Part shown: in pieces, positions 7,378 through 16,148 of the stretch | Position numbering within the stretch: position 1 is the first letter of the stretch | Layout of the letters: every line of letters begins with the position of its first letter | NCBI GenBank assembly: GCA_963801195.1 | Contig: CAWDDX010000005.1 | Coordinates: 248,001-312,000 of the forward strand | Source: SZUA-36 sp963801195 | GTDB lineage: Bacteria > Pseudomonadota > Gammaproteobacteria > Xanthomonadales > SZUA-36 | Length of the DNA: 64,000 bases | Direction of reading: 5' to 3' | Notes under the pieces: model-generated | The model's input: the letters and a program-made list of their open reading frames with translations, nothing else | Told to the model about the DNA's origin: nothing | Database searches by the model: none | Position numbers and translations under genes: made by a program

Positions 7378-9486
7378 ATGAAAAATTTCTCCAGAAAATT
7401 CGGTTTCAGCATATCAGCACTTTTACCGGTGATCCTGTTGGGCGCCCACAGCACAGCGACTGTAGCGGATGAGACCGAGCCCAGCATTTACTCATGCAAA
7501 GCGTGTGTCAAATACACCGGCTGGCGCGGCATCATTGACTTTGGTGGCGCATACGTCAGCAGCGATTCCTACCGGTTCGGCGACTATCGCGGTCTGGATA
7601 AGGAAGGGCTTTATGTTGCCCTCGACGGCGATGTTCACTACAGGGATCTGCAGGGTAAATATTTCGACATGTATGCCCGCAACCTGGGCTACGACAGCCG
7701 TGAGCTCGATATGCGCGGTGGTAACCAGGGGTTTTACGAAATCCGTTTTGGTTATCAGGAAATACCCAAGTACCGCGGTTATGGAACCGAAACGCCTTTC
7801 CTCGGCGTGGGCAGTGATTACCTGACCTTGCCGGCTAACTGGGTGAAAGCAAACACGACCGGCGGAATGACCGCACTGGACAGCAGCCTGGCGGTGGCGC
7901 CGTTGAAAGTCACGCGCAAAATCCTCGACGCCGGGGCAACGGTCAACTTTCTGTCCAACTGGTCATACCGGCTCGATTATCAGCGCCAGAAAAAGAAAGG
8001 CACCCTCCCGATGGGTGGAGGGATGTATTTCAGTAACTCGAGCATCATGCCGGCACCGGTTGATTACACCACCGACCTGATCGATACGGCCCTGTCGTGG
8101 GTCAGTAAACGCGCCCAGGTCGAGCTGGGCTTTATCAGTTCACAGTTTGATAATGGCAATAACTCGCTCACCTGGCAGAACCCGTTCAGTTCCCTGCCTG
8201 AGCATTCCACCTTCAGGGCGGCGCTTGCACCTGACAACAAGTATTACCAGTTCAACCTGTCCGGCGCACTGGCGGTAACGTCCTGGATGAAAGTTTCAGG
8301 GCAGGCGGCGACAGGCCGTCTGACCCAGAACGATCCGTTCCTGCCTTACACCATCAACCCCGAGTACAGTGACATACCGCTACCGCGCACGTCACTTGAC
8401 GGAAAGCTGGATACCAGCACCTACAATGTCGCCGGCAAACTTTTTGCCCATATCGCAAAAGGCCTGACCTTTAACGCACGTTACAAATGGGATGAGCGGG
8501 ACAACAAGACCCCCGTTGACCTGTATACACCGGTCATCACCGACCTCGTGCCGACCGTGCCACGCTACAACCGGCCATACAGCTACAAACGGCAGCAGTA
8601 TTCCGCTGACGTCAGCTACCGCGCAGCCCGCGTTATAAGGGTAATCGCAGGCGCCAAGCAGAAGAACATGGACCGCACCTTGCAGGCAGTGGAGCGCACC
8701 GAGGAAACCACGTGGTGGGGTGAGGTCAAGGTGACCCCGACTTACAATACGGAATTCCGGGTCAAGGGTGAATGGGCGAACCGCGATATCTCCGCCTACG
8801 AGCCAGCCAATATCGGTATCGTGATGGACAATCCGCTGTTGCGTAAATTCAACATGGCGGACCGCGACCGCAACCGCTACATTGTCGAGTTCGATTACAT
8901 GGTGAGTCAGGCGCTTGGTGTTAACCTGGGTTACAGCCAGGCCAAGTCGGAGTACAAGGAATCCATCTATGGCCTGCAGCAGAGTAACGACCAGAATTAC
9001 TCGATCAACCTGAATTACGCGCTGGGCGATAAAGTCAATGTTTATGCCTGGTATAACATGGACACGATCGTTTCCGACATCGCAAACACGTCCGGTGGCG
9101 GCACCGGTGTCTGGAATGCCGTGACCCGCGACCGCATCGAAACGACGGGTGTAGGCCTGACCGCCACCCTCAGTGAGAAATCAAGTCTTGGCGTTGACTA
9201 TGTCTACGCCGGTTCTACGGGATACATTTCCGTAAAGACATCCGCCAATGAACCGCCGTTCGATCCGTTAAAAACCAATTTGAAGAACTTCAAATTGCAT
9301 TTTGATTACGATTTCAGCGATCACTGGGGTTACAAGCTGTATGCCGAACGTGAGCAATACGACAGCAGGGACTGGGCCATCGACGGCTTGGGTGTCGACG
9401 GTATCAATTCGATCCTGACCATGGGTGAAGACAGTCCCGATTACAACGTCTGGTACTACCGCCTTCAGTTCAGCTACAAGTTTTGA
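7378..9486 (+). CDS. MtrB/PioB family decaheme-associated outer-membrane beta-barrel protein
   Basis: About 702 residues with a signal peptide (ends near ATVADE), then an early CKAC pair like the CXXC seen near the N-terminus of many MtrB proteins. The rest alternates polar and aromatic residues with many beta-strand-like segments and ends in YRLQFSYKF, the C-terminal Phe signature of outer-membrane barrels. MtrB-type barrels sheath the decaheme cytochrome and insert it into the outer membrane. ATG 7378 directly precedes the signal peptide; upstream starts (TTG 7345, ATG 7348) add a non-signal leader. It follows the decaheme gene by 29 bases. No MtrC/OmcA-like outer decaheme gene is present in the window, as in two-component PioAB/MtoAB systems. 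Confidence 0.92.
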   Translation: MKNFSRKFGFSISALLPVILLGAHSTATVADETEPSIYSCKACVKYTGWRGIIDFGGAYVSSDSYRFGDYRGLDKEGLYVALDGDVHYRDLQGKYFDMYARNLGYDSRELDMRGGNQGFYEIRFGYQEIPKYRGYGTETPFLGVGSDYLTLPANWVKANTTGGMTALDSSLAVAPLKVTRKILDAGATVNFLSNWSYRLDYQRQKKKGTLPMGGGMYFSNSSIMPAPVDYTTDLIDTALSWVSKRAQVELGFISSQFDNGNNSLTWQNPFSSLPEHSTFRAALAPDNKYYQFNLSGALAVTSWMKVSGQAATGRLTQNDPFLPYTINPEYSDIPLPRTSLDGKLDTSTYNVAGKLFAHIAKGLTFNARYKWDERDNKTPVDLYTPVITDLVPTVPRYNRPYSYKRQQYSADVSYRAARVIRVIAGAKQKNMDRTLQAVERTEETTWWGEVKVTPTYNTEFRVKGEWANRDISAYEPANIGIVMDNPLLRKFNMADRDRNRYIVEFDYMVSQALGVNLGYSQAKSEYKESIYGLQQSNDQNYSINLNYALGDKVNVYAWYNMDTIVSDIANTSGGGTGVWNAVTRDRIETTGVGLTATLSEKSSLGVDYVYAGSTGYISVKTSANEPPFDPLKTNLKNFKLHFDYDFSDHWGYKLYAEREQYDSRDWAIDGLGVDGINSILTMGEDSPDYNVWYYRLQFSYKF

Positions 9487-9528
9487 ACGGAACCGGAGAA
9501 TGGTCACCCCGGGAGTGGCAATCTCAGT

Positions 9529-9550
9529 CTGATTGACATGGGTCAATCAG
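9529..9550. promoter_or_regulatory. CRP/FNR-type inverted repeat upstream of frdA
   Basis: Perfect inverted repeat CTGATTGAC / GTCAATCAG with a four-base spacer; the core TTGAC-ATGG-GTCAA is at 9533-9546. It lies about 56 bases before the frdA start. A direct copy of the left side (AGTCTGATTGA) occurs again just before the start codon, near 9586-9596. It is a good candidate site for an anaerobic regulator of the FNR/DNR type. Confidence 0.6.
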
Positions 9551-9605
9551 CGACTGCGGTTCATACTTTAATTTAACGCAATATAAGTCTGATTGAGAAA
9601 AAAAT

Positions 9606-11368
9606 ATGGAACAGATTAAGGCAGACGTCGTAATCGTGGGTGCCGGCGGCGCCGGTCTTCGTGCCGCGATCGCCGTGGCAGAAACCGATCCGAAGCTCAA
9701 AGTCGCGTTAATTTCCAAGGTTTACCCGATGCGCAGCCACACCTGCGCCGCCGAGGGCGGAGCCGCGGGCGTCAAGGGCGCGGATGATACCCTGGAAATG
9801 CATTTCAACGACACGGTCGGCGGTGGCGACTGGTTGTGTGACCAGGATGTCGTCGAGGATTTTGTTCAGCGGGCGCCGCGCGAATTGATGCAGCTTGAAC
9901 ACTGGGGCTGCCCGTGGAGCCGTGAGGACGACGGTTCGGTGGCGGTCCGACCGTTTGGCGGCATGAAGAAGATGCGCACCTGGTATGCCGCCGACAAGAG
10001 TGGCTTCCACATATTGCACACGCTGTTCCAGACCTCGATGCAGTTCCCCTCCATCAACCGCTACGACGAATACTTTGCACTCGACCTGCTGCACCTCGAT
10101 GGCAAGTGCCGCGGTGTCGTTGCGATGGAAATGCGCAGCGGCCGGTTTTTCCAGTTCGATGCCCCGGTGGTCATTATCGCGACCGGCGGCGGCGGGCAGG
10201 CGTTCCCGTTCACCACCAACGGCGCAATCAAAACCGGCGATGGCATGGCGTATGGCTTACCGCGCCGGCGTACCGCTCAAAGACATGGAGTTTGTTCAGT
10301 ACCACCCGACCGGTTTGCCCGGTACCGGTATTCTGCTGACCGAGGGCTGCCGCGGTGAAGGCGGTATCCTGGTCAACAAGGATGGCTACCGGTACTTACA
10401 GGACTATGGCATGGGACCGGAGACGCCGATCGGCGAACCGGTCTTCAAAACCATGGAGCTCGGTCCGCGCGACCGGCTGAGCCAGGCGTTCTGGCACGAG
10501 CACAAGAAAGGCAATACCGTCGAGACCCCGTGGGGCGATTGCGTGCTGCTGGACATGCGCCACCTGGGTGCGAAGAAAATCAAGGAGCGTTTGCCGCTGG
10601 TGCAGGAACTGGCCCATGCCTACGTGGGCGTGGACATGATCAAGGACCCGGTACCGGTGCGCCCCGTCATGCATTTCATGATGGGCGGCATCGACACCAA
10701 CATCAACGGCGAAACCCCGATGCCCGGCCTTTTCGCCATCGGTGAGACCGCCTGTTCCGGTCTACACGGCGCCAACCGCCTCGGTTCCAACTCGCTGACC
10801 GAACTGCTGGTCTCTGGCAAACGCTCCGCCGATACGGCCATCTGTCTATGCGCAAAAGGCCACCGAAGCAGGTGGTGATGAGGCCCTCAAAGCCCAGGCG
10901 GAAGCCATCGTGAAGGGTGTGCGTGAATTGTTACAACAAGGTGGTGGCGACCGAGACGATCTCCGGTCTCCGCCGGGAAATGAGAACCGTGCTGGAAGAC
11001 GGCGCCGGAATTTACCGCGATGAGGAAGGCACCCAGTTTGCCTGCGACAAAATTGCGGAGATCCGCAAGCGTTACAAGGGTATTGAGATCAACGACAAGA
11101 GCAACGTGTTCAACACCGACCTGCAGCGCGCGCTCGAATTGCGAAACCTGCTGGACGTGGCGGAGACAATCGCCGAAGCGTCGCTCAGCGCCGTGAATCC
11201 CGCGGCGCCCACCAGCGGCTGGACTACACCGAGCGCGATGACGAAAATTTCCTGAAACATTCACCTTGTTTACCACCAGCCGGATGACGGCCGCGCGTCG
11301 AGTGGCCGGACGTGACCATCACGCGCTCCCAACCGGGCGTACGTGATTATTCAGGGGGTAAAAAATAA
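9606..11368 (+). pseudogene. frdA: Fumarate reductase flavoprotein subunit (frdA), several frame breaks as read
   Basis: Read through its frame breaks the product is a full-length (about 590 aa) FrdA/SdhA-type flavoprotein. It has the N-terminal GAGGAGLRA dinucleotide motif, RSHTCAAEGG with the histidine that carries covalent FAD, a substrate segment LTEGCRGEGG, HFMMGGI and GLHGANRLGSNSL. The C-terminal part ends near 11366-11368. At least six single-base frame changes are needed, near 10251 (an extra T), 10843, 10930-10950, 11184, 11265 and 11291. Protein identity is continuous across each break, which points to base-call indels or very recent decay rather than old loss. It would reduce fumarate with electrons from membrane quinol. 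The frdB start overlaps its stop. E. coli-like FrdB, FrdC and FrdD follow, which favours fumarate reductase over succinate dehydrogenase. Confidence 0.88.
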
Positions 11369-12106
11369 TGAGCATGCGGCAGACTCGAACTGGAAATCAT
11401 GCGCTACGATCCGGAAAAGGACAAGGAACCCGGTTTCAGAAATACTCGGTGCCCTGCGTGGAAGACTGGGCCATCCTGGATGCCTCAATTACGTGAAGGA
11501 TAATATCGACACCACGCTGGCCTACCGCTGGTCCTGCCACATGATGGTGTGCGGCAGTTGCGGCATGATGATCAACGGCGAGCCCGAGCCTGACCTGCAA
11601 GACATTCATCCGCGACCTGCCCGACAAGGTGCGCATCGAACCGCTGGCGAATTTCCCATCGAGAGCGACCTGGTGGTGGTGCTCGATGACGTGATGGAGA
11701 AACTGCGGATGGCGAAGCCGTTCATCATCCGCAAAGACCCGCCGCCGCCGAGAACCAGGAATATATCCAGTCGCGGGCAGCATTGTACAAATTCAAGCAG
11801 TACACCATGTGCATCAATTGCATGTGCTGTTACGCAGCCTGCCCCCAATATGCGCTGGATTCGTCTTTCATCGGCCCGGCCGTGCTGGCGCTGGCGCACC
11901 GTTACAATATCGATACGCGCGACCAGGGCAAGTCCGAACGCCTGGACCTGCTGGCGGACCACGACGGCGTCTGGGAATGCTCGTTCGTCGGCGCCTGTTC
12001 CGAGGTTTGCCCCAAGAGCGTTGACCCGGCGGCCGCGATTCAGCAGATGAAAATCGAAGGCGCCAAGGAGTGGTGGAAACAGAAACTGGGAGGAGGAAAG
12101 TCATGA
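11368..12106 (+). pseudogene. frdB: Fumarate reductase iron-sulfur subunit (frdB), frame breaks as read
   Basis: The reconstructed protein of about 245 residues matches the FrdB layout: YRWSCHMMVCGSCGMMING for the [2Fe-2S] centre, LPDKVRIEPLANFPIESDL, then CINCMCCYAACP, HRYNIDTRDQGK and CSEVCPKSVDPAAAIQQ for the [4Fe-4S] and [3Fe-4S] centres. About five breaks are needed, near 11385, 11447, 11487, 11595 and 11752. At least two are one base short in a C run (TTCCAG read as TTCAG; GCCCTC read as GCCTC). The last 107 residues are uninterrupted. The start overlaps the frdA stop and the end overlaps the frdC start (ATGA). It links the FAD subunit to the membrane quinol site. Confidence 0.88.
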
Positions 12107-12500
12107 GCCGCCATCCTTATGTCCGGCCCATATCCAAAACCACCTGGTACATGCGCAACGGGCGTTACAAGCGGTACATGCTGCGGGAAGTGACCTGCCT
12201 GCTGGTCGGGCTTGTACAGCTTCCTGACCATTTTGGCGCTGGCGGCCCTGGCGCGAGGCCGAATCGCTGGAACGCCTTTATCGCATCACAGCAATCACCG
12301 GCATGGCCGATCTTCCATGGCCGGTCTGCTGATTTATTTCCTGTTTTCCTGACGTTTGACTGGTTCAAGCTGGCGCCCAAGGCCATGCCGATCCAAATGG
12401 GGGGAAAAAAACTGCCGGACCAGGTACATCATCATCGCACATTACGCGGCCTGGGTCGTTGTCAGCGTCTTCATTCTTCTGGCTGGCGGGAGTGCTCTGA
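12103..12500 (+). pseudogene. frdC: Fumarate reductase membrane subunit C (frdC), frame breaks as read
   Basis: The start MSRHPYVRPISKTTWY matches the conserved N-terminus of FrdC (YVRP), then YMLRE, a hydrophobic helix, WNAFIASQQSP, DWFKLAPKAMPIQ (matching the F-LAPKA segment of E. coli FrdC) and a last helix of about 20 residues. It has a strong AGGAGG site at 12091-12096. Frame changes are needed near 12213, 12265, 12325 and 12415. With FrdD it anchors the complex and forms the quinol pocket. The stop overlaps the frdD start (TGATG). Confidence 0.8.
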
Positions 12501-12848
12501 TGGCCATAGCAAAAAAAGCGATTTGTTTGGGGATTGTTCGCCGCAGGCGGAACCTTCCGCGTTTGTATTTCCCGCGTATTGATTGCCCTGTTCCTGTTCA
12601 TCGCGACGGGCAGGGTGCCGGATGGCCTCCAATTTGAACAAATTCACGCTTTTGCGGCCAGTTGGCTTGGAAAAACATGTCTGTTCATCGTAATCTTCCT
12701 CTCTTTATGGCATGCTGCACATCGTCTGCGGGTCGTGTTTCACGATTTCGGGGTCAGAAAAGACGACGCTGGTTGCCAATGCCGTCTATACCTGGTGGCT
12801 GCTATCGGCACCGTGATGACGGCTTTTTATTTATTCAATATAAGTTAA
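12500..12848 (+). pseudogene. frdD: Fumarate reductase membrane subunit D (frdD), one or two frame breaks as read
   Basis: The start MAIAKK is followed after a frame change near 12515-12527 (G run probably one base short) by a segment reading LFAAGGTFRV, then helices and FEQIHAFAASWLGK, LWHAAHRLRVVFHDFGV and a final helix ending FYLFNIS. The AGG box, the F(A)xSxxGK segment, the HR(L/M)xxxxHD segment and the size of about 115 residues match E. coli FrdD. It completes the anchor of the quinol:fumarate reductase. The rest of the frame is intact to the TAA at 12846-12848. rquA begins 38 bases later. Confidence 0.8.
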
Positions 12849-12886
12849 AACAGGGATGTGGGATATGGTGTTAACAGGCCCGAAGT

Positions 12887-13659
12887 ATGAATGATGATTC
12901 GAGAGGCATAGCAGAGGGTTACCAATTACGAGGTGGGCGTATAGCCGGGTCAGGATGCCGCTGTCAGCGTCGCTCCGCTGACGCCGCCGGCCATCCCCGA
13001 ATATCTGCAGGACACTTACTGGTGGGCGTATCTCCACCCGAAATCTTTCTGTTTTTTTGAGCGCGAATGGGTGGTCAACCTGATCCTGTGGGGCAACATG
13101 AAAAAGCTCACCCGACTCGGTGCTGGAGGAGCTGAACCCCAGGCCGCAGAGCAGCGTGTTGCAGGTTGCCTGTGTTTACGGTGATTTTTCCAATCGTCTT
13201 GCGGCTCACCTCGGGCAAACGCAATCAAGGCTCAGCGTCGTGGACGTCGCGCCCATACAGATCAGCAATATCGAGAAAAAGCTGTCGGCTCATAACAATG
13301 TCTCGGTCCACCACCAGGACTCCACTTGCATGTCGTTCCCGGATGACAGTTTTGATGAAACAGTGGTGTTCTTCCTGTTGCACGAGCAGCCTGCGGAGGC
13401 GCGCCGCAAAACCGTCGCGCAAGCCATCCGCGTTACCCGCCCGGGCGGCAGGGTCATTTTTGTGGATTACCACGGGCCCAGGCGCGCCAATCCCATGCGC
13501 TATGTAATGAAACCGATCCTGACCTTGCTGGAACCATTTGCCATGGACCTGTGGCGCGATGAACTGCACGCATTTATGCCGGCGGAGATCAGACCGGACC
13601 AGCTATCTTCCTGTTTTTACTTTGGCGGTCTTTATCAGAAGGTCGTTCTGAAAGTCTGA
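12887..13659 (+). pseudogene. rquA: Rhodoquinone biosynthesis protein RquA (methyltransferase-like), N-terminal frame breaks as read
   Basis: Read through breaks (near 12925, 12955, 12978 and 13110) it gives about 255 residues: a leader, IPEYLQDTYWWAYLHP, WVVNLILWGNM, then an uninterrupted part from 13120 with VLQVACVYGDF, VVDVAPIQISN, DSTCMSFPDDSFDE, FFLLHEQP, RVTRPGGRVIFVDYHGP and PFAMDLWRDEL. These are segments I recognise from RquA, a class-I methyltransferase-like enzyme that converts ubiquinone to rhodoquinone. Motif I reads VLQVACVYG, with Gln where ordinary methyltransferases have an acidic residue, as expected of RquA. Rhodoquinol has a low enough potential to reduce fumarate, and the gene directly follows frdABCD. 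A UbiE-type methyltransferase is the alternative but fits the sequence less well. Confidence 0.8.
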
Positions 13660-13687
13660 AATGAACGGGAAACCAGCAACTTAATAA

Positions 13688-14482
13688 ATGCACCCCGCGG
13701 ATAACCCTCTCGTCTCACACCCGCATAAGAGGGGCCGTTTAAGAGTTATCTGGCACAGGTTTCGAAGGGCGGTTGACCCGCTCACCGATAGCGCACTCGC
13801 GTTGTTGCCCATCGTACTGGTTATCGCATTTTTCCAGCTGGTCGTCCTCCGGCAACCGGTTCCGCGCCTGGGCGCAATGTTGTGGGGGTTGTTGCAGGTA
13901 TTCATTGGCCTGGCGTTGTTCGTGCGTGGCTTGCAGATGGCGCTGTTTCCCATCGGTGAGGAAATGGCTTACAACTTTGTACGCAAAGGCAACCTCTGGT
14001 GGTTACTGGTATTTGCATTCGCCCTCGGTTTTGGCACCACGGTGGCAGAACCGGCCCTGATCGCCATTTCGGAGGAGGCCGCGCGGATTGCATCAAGCGC
14101 GCAGGTAATCGCAGATTCGGCCGCGGCCCAAAGCGCCTACGCCATTGGCCTGCGCCTGACGGTCGCGCTTGCGGTGGGAATTGCGCTGGTAGTGGGCGTC
14201 TTCAGAATTCTTAAAGGCTGGCCGGTGCAATACCTGATCATTGGCGGTTACTTCGGCGTCGTACTAATGACATTTTTCGCGCCGCCCGAAATCATTGGCA
14301 TCGCCTACGATTCCGGTGGTGTCACGACCTCCACGGTAACCGTACCACTGGTCGCGGCGTTGGGTATTGGCCTGGCCCAGACCATTCACGGCCGTGACCC
14401 GTTGATCGATGGTTTTGGCCTCATCGCTTTCGCTTCGTTGACACCCATGATTTTCGTGATGGCCTTCGGGATGATCTACTGA
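13688..14482 (+). CDS. DUF1538 membrane protein, first of a pair (UmpA-like)
   Basis: 264 residues, about six or seven membrane helices. It contains the family's repeated segments FGTTVAEPALIAI (about 117-129), AYDSGGVTTSTVTVPLVAALG (about 205-225) and DGFGLIAFASLTP near the C-terminus. DUF1538 proteins usually occur as two adjacent copies; I recall one Halomonas pair described as a two-subunit cation/proton antiporter (UmpAB), so cation exchange is a fair hypothesis, not a conclusion. Its stop overlaps the start of the second copy. It starts 29 bases after rquA and may be co-transcribed with the fumarate reductase group. Frames are clean here, unlike the genes just before. Confidence 0.85.
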   Translation: MHPADNPLVSHPHKRGRLRVIWHRFRRAVDPLTDSALALLPIVLVIAFFQLVVLRQPVPRLGAMLWGLLQVFIGLALFVRGLQMALFPIGEEMAYNFVRKGNLWWLLVFAFALGFGTTVAEPALIAISEEAARIASSAQVIADSAAAQSAYAIGLRLTVALAVGIALVVGVFRILKGWPVQYLIIGGYFGVVLMTFFAPPEIIGIAYDSGGVTTSTVTVPLVAALGIGLAQTIHGRDPLIDGFGLIAFASLTPMIFVMAFGMIY

Positions 14483-15270
14483 TGGAATCGATGGTCGGAT
14501 TCGGCTCCACCTTGCTGACCATGCTGCGTGATGTTCTTCCCATCGCTGCGATTTTGTTTGGTTTCCAGGCACTGGTCTTACGCCGCAAGATAAAGAACCC
14601 GGCACGGGTAGGCTCGGGCATGGTCCTGGTACTGCTGGGTCTTACGCTGTTTCTGGAAGGTCTGGAAACAGCGCTGTTTCCGATTGGCCGCCTGATGGCC
14701 CAACAACTGACCGCACCAGAGTTTATCTATCAGTCGGCAAGTGCGGCAAGCGGCCCTGTTAATTGGCTGGACTTCCTGTGGGTTTATGCATTTGCCGCCG
14801 CCATCGGTTTCGCGACCACGATCGCCGAACCGGCCCTGATGGCGGTTGCGATCAAGGCCAACCAGGTTTCAGGCGGTACGATAACCATCAGGGGTTTACG
14901 TTACGCGGTTGCCGTCGGCGCGGCTGTGGGTGTGGCGGTGGGCGTGTTCCGCATCGTCACTGGCGCTCCTTTGCACTGGTTCATCATCGGCGGTTATATC
15001 GTGGTCATTATCCAGACCGTATCAGCACCCAGGCTCATTATTCCGCTGGCCTACGATTCCGGCGGCGTAACCACCTCGACCGTGACCGTACCGCTGGTGG
15101 CGGCCCTCGGACTTGGACTGGCCGAAACGATACCCGGACGCAGCCCCCTCCTTGATGGTTTTGGCCTGATCGCATTTGCCGCCCTGTTTCCGATCATAGC
15201 GGTTATGGCATATGCACAATTGGGCGATTGGAAAGCGAGACGATTGAAACGCAGAATTGAACAAAAATGA
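14482..15270 (+). CDS. DUF1538 membrane protein, second of a pair (UmpB-like)
   Basis: 262 residues, with the same core as the previous gene: FATTIAEPALMAVAIKA, AYDSGGVTTSTVTVPLVAALG, then DGFGLIAFAALFPI. It ends in a basic tail after the last helix. The two proteins share roughly the same helix plan, so they probably arose by duplication and work as a heteromer in the inner membrane. The start overlaps the previous stop (TGATG). A P-II-like gene and a CBS-domain gene follow at once, both nucleotide-sensing families, which suggests gating of the DUF1538 pair by adenine nucleotides or a similar signal (inference). Confidence 0.85.
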   Translation: MESMVGFGSTLLTMLRDVLPIAAILFGFQALVLRRKIKNPARVGSGMVLVLLGLTLFLEGLETALFPIGRLMAQQLTAPEFIYQSASAASGPVNWLDFLWVYAFAAAIGFATTIAEPALMAVAIKANQVSGGTITIRGLRYAVAVGAAVGVAVGVFRIVTGAPLHWFIIGGYIVVIIQTVSAPRLIIPLAYDSGGVTTSTVTVPLVAALGLGLAETIPGRSPLLDGFGLIAFAALFPIIAVMAYAQLGDWKARRLKRRIEQK

Positions 15271-15294
15271 TCTATTCTTAGATGAGGTAACGAC

Positions 15295-15645
15295 ATGCAC
15301 TTTAAACTTATTATTATCATGGCTGAAGATGAGAGGACCCAGGTCATCCTGGATGCCGCCCGTGGCGCGGGTGTCACCGGGTGCACGGTACTGAACCAGG
15401 CGCGGGGTGAAGGAATCAAGCCGGCAAAAACTTTTTTGGGTTTAAGCATCGACTCTCACGTGGATGTGATCCTGATGCTGGCAGAGGAGCACATGAGCAG
15501 GGAAATCATGGAAAAGGTGGCGCTGGCGGGTGAATTTGATGATTCACCCGGATCCGGCATAGCGTTTCAGATTGATGTCGAGGATGCCATTGGTGTACGG
15601 CACCAGATCGCCGCGCTCACAGGTGTCGTGGAGGAAAGAATATGA
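15295..15645 (+). CDS. P-II-like signalling protein linked to DUF1538
   Basis: 116 residues with a ferredoxin-like pattern of a GlnB/P-II relative: N-terminal beta strand HFKLIIIM, helix, then GVTGCTVLNQARGEG in the place of the T-loop, and a C-terminal strand-helix ending VVEERI. It lacks the canonical uridylylated tyrosine segment of GlnB, so it belongs to the wider P-II-like group that regulates transporters by nucleotide binding. It starts 24 bases after the second DUF1538 gene with a GAGGTAA ribosome site, and its stop overlaps the CBS gene. Likely role: control of the DUF1538 transporter. Confidence 0.75.
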   Translation: MHFKLIIIMAEDERTQVILDAARGAGVTGCTVLNQARGEGIKPAKTFLGLSIDSHVDVILMLAEEHMSREIMEKVALAGEFDDSPGSGIAFQIDVEDAIGVRHQIAALTGVVEERI

Positions 15646-16052
15646 AGAGGCTGGAAGATATTGTGCGTGTACGTGACGTCATGAAGACCGAGCTTGACAT
15701 CGTCGACGGCATGCTGACGGTGACCGAGGCGCTGAAATCCATGAAGTACCCGGAAACACACACCCTGATCGTTGACAAGCGGCATGCGGATGATGAATAC
15801 GGCGTGGTCATGTTTCGCGACATGGCCAAGAAGGTACTGGCCCGCGACTATTCCCCCAACCGTGTCAATGTCTATGAAATCATGTCCAAACCGGTGGTTT
15901 CCGTGCATCCCGATATGGATATCCGCTACTGTACACGTCTGTTTGACCGTTTTGGCCTGTCGCGGGCGCCGGTGCTCGAGAATCAGAAAATCATCGGCCT
16001 GGTCAGTTATTCGGATATCGTATTGAAGGGTCTGAACCTGGAGATGGAGTAA
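15642..16052 (+). CDS. CBS-domain protein
   Basis: 136 residues made of a pair of CBS motifs: VRVRDVMKTELDIVDGMLTV then, after about 65 residues, YEIMSKPVVSVHPDMDIRYC followed by FGLSRAPVLENQKIIGLVSYSDI. CBS pairs bind adenosine nucleotides and act as cytosolic gates for channels, transporters and enzymes. The start overlaps the P-II-like stop by four bases. It closes the DUF1538 group and is followed by a hairpin. Its ligand cannot be read from sequence. Confidence 0.88.
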   Translation: MKRLEDIVRVRDVMKTELDIVDGMLTVTEALKSMKYPETHTLIVDKRHADDEYGVVMFRDMAKKVLARDYSPNRVNVYEIMSKPVVSVHPDMDIRYCTRLFDRFGLSRAPVLENQKIIGLVSYSDIVLKGLNLEME

Positions 16053-16082
16053 GAACATCGTGTTATTCAGGTAAATGCAGAA

Positions 16083-16106
16083 GCAAGAACCGGTCCCGGT
16101 TCTTGC
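16083..16106 (+). terminator. Strong hairpin after the CBS gene
   Basis: Inverted repeat GCAAGAACCGG / CCGGTTCTTGC, an 11-base perfect stem with a two-base centre, 31 bases after the CBS stop. The following bases are GTGTGTTTCC, so the T run is short. It separates the frd-rquA-DUF1538 group from the next operon. Confidence 0.6.
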
Positions 16107-16148
16107 GTGTGTTTCCGGCCCTGTTTTCTACTGTTTAATACCATTCAT

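Noticed and set aside
9606..12848. Succinate dehydrogenase instead of fumarate reductase
   Set aside because: The two small membrane subunits match FrdC (YVRP, LAPKA) and FrdD (AGG, HR-HD) rather than SdhC/SdhD, and rquA follows.
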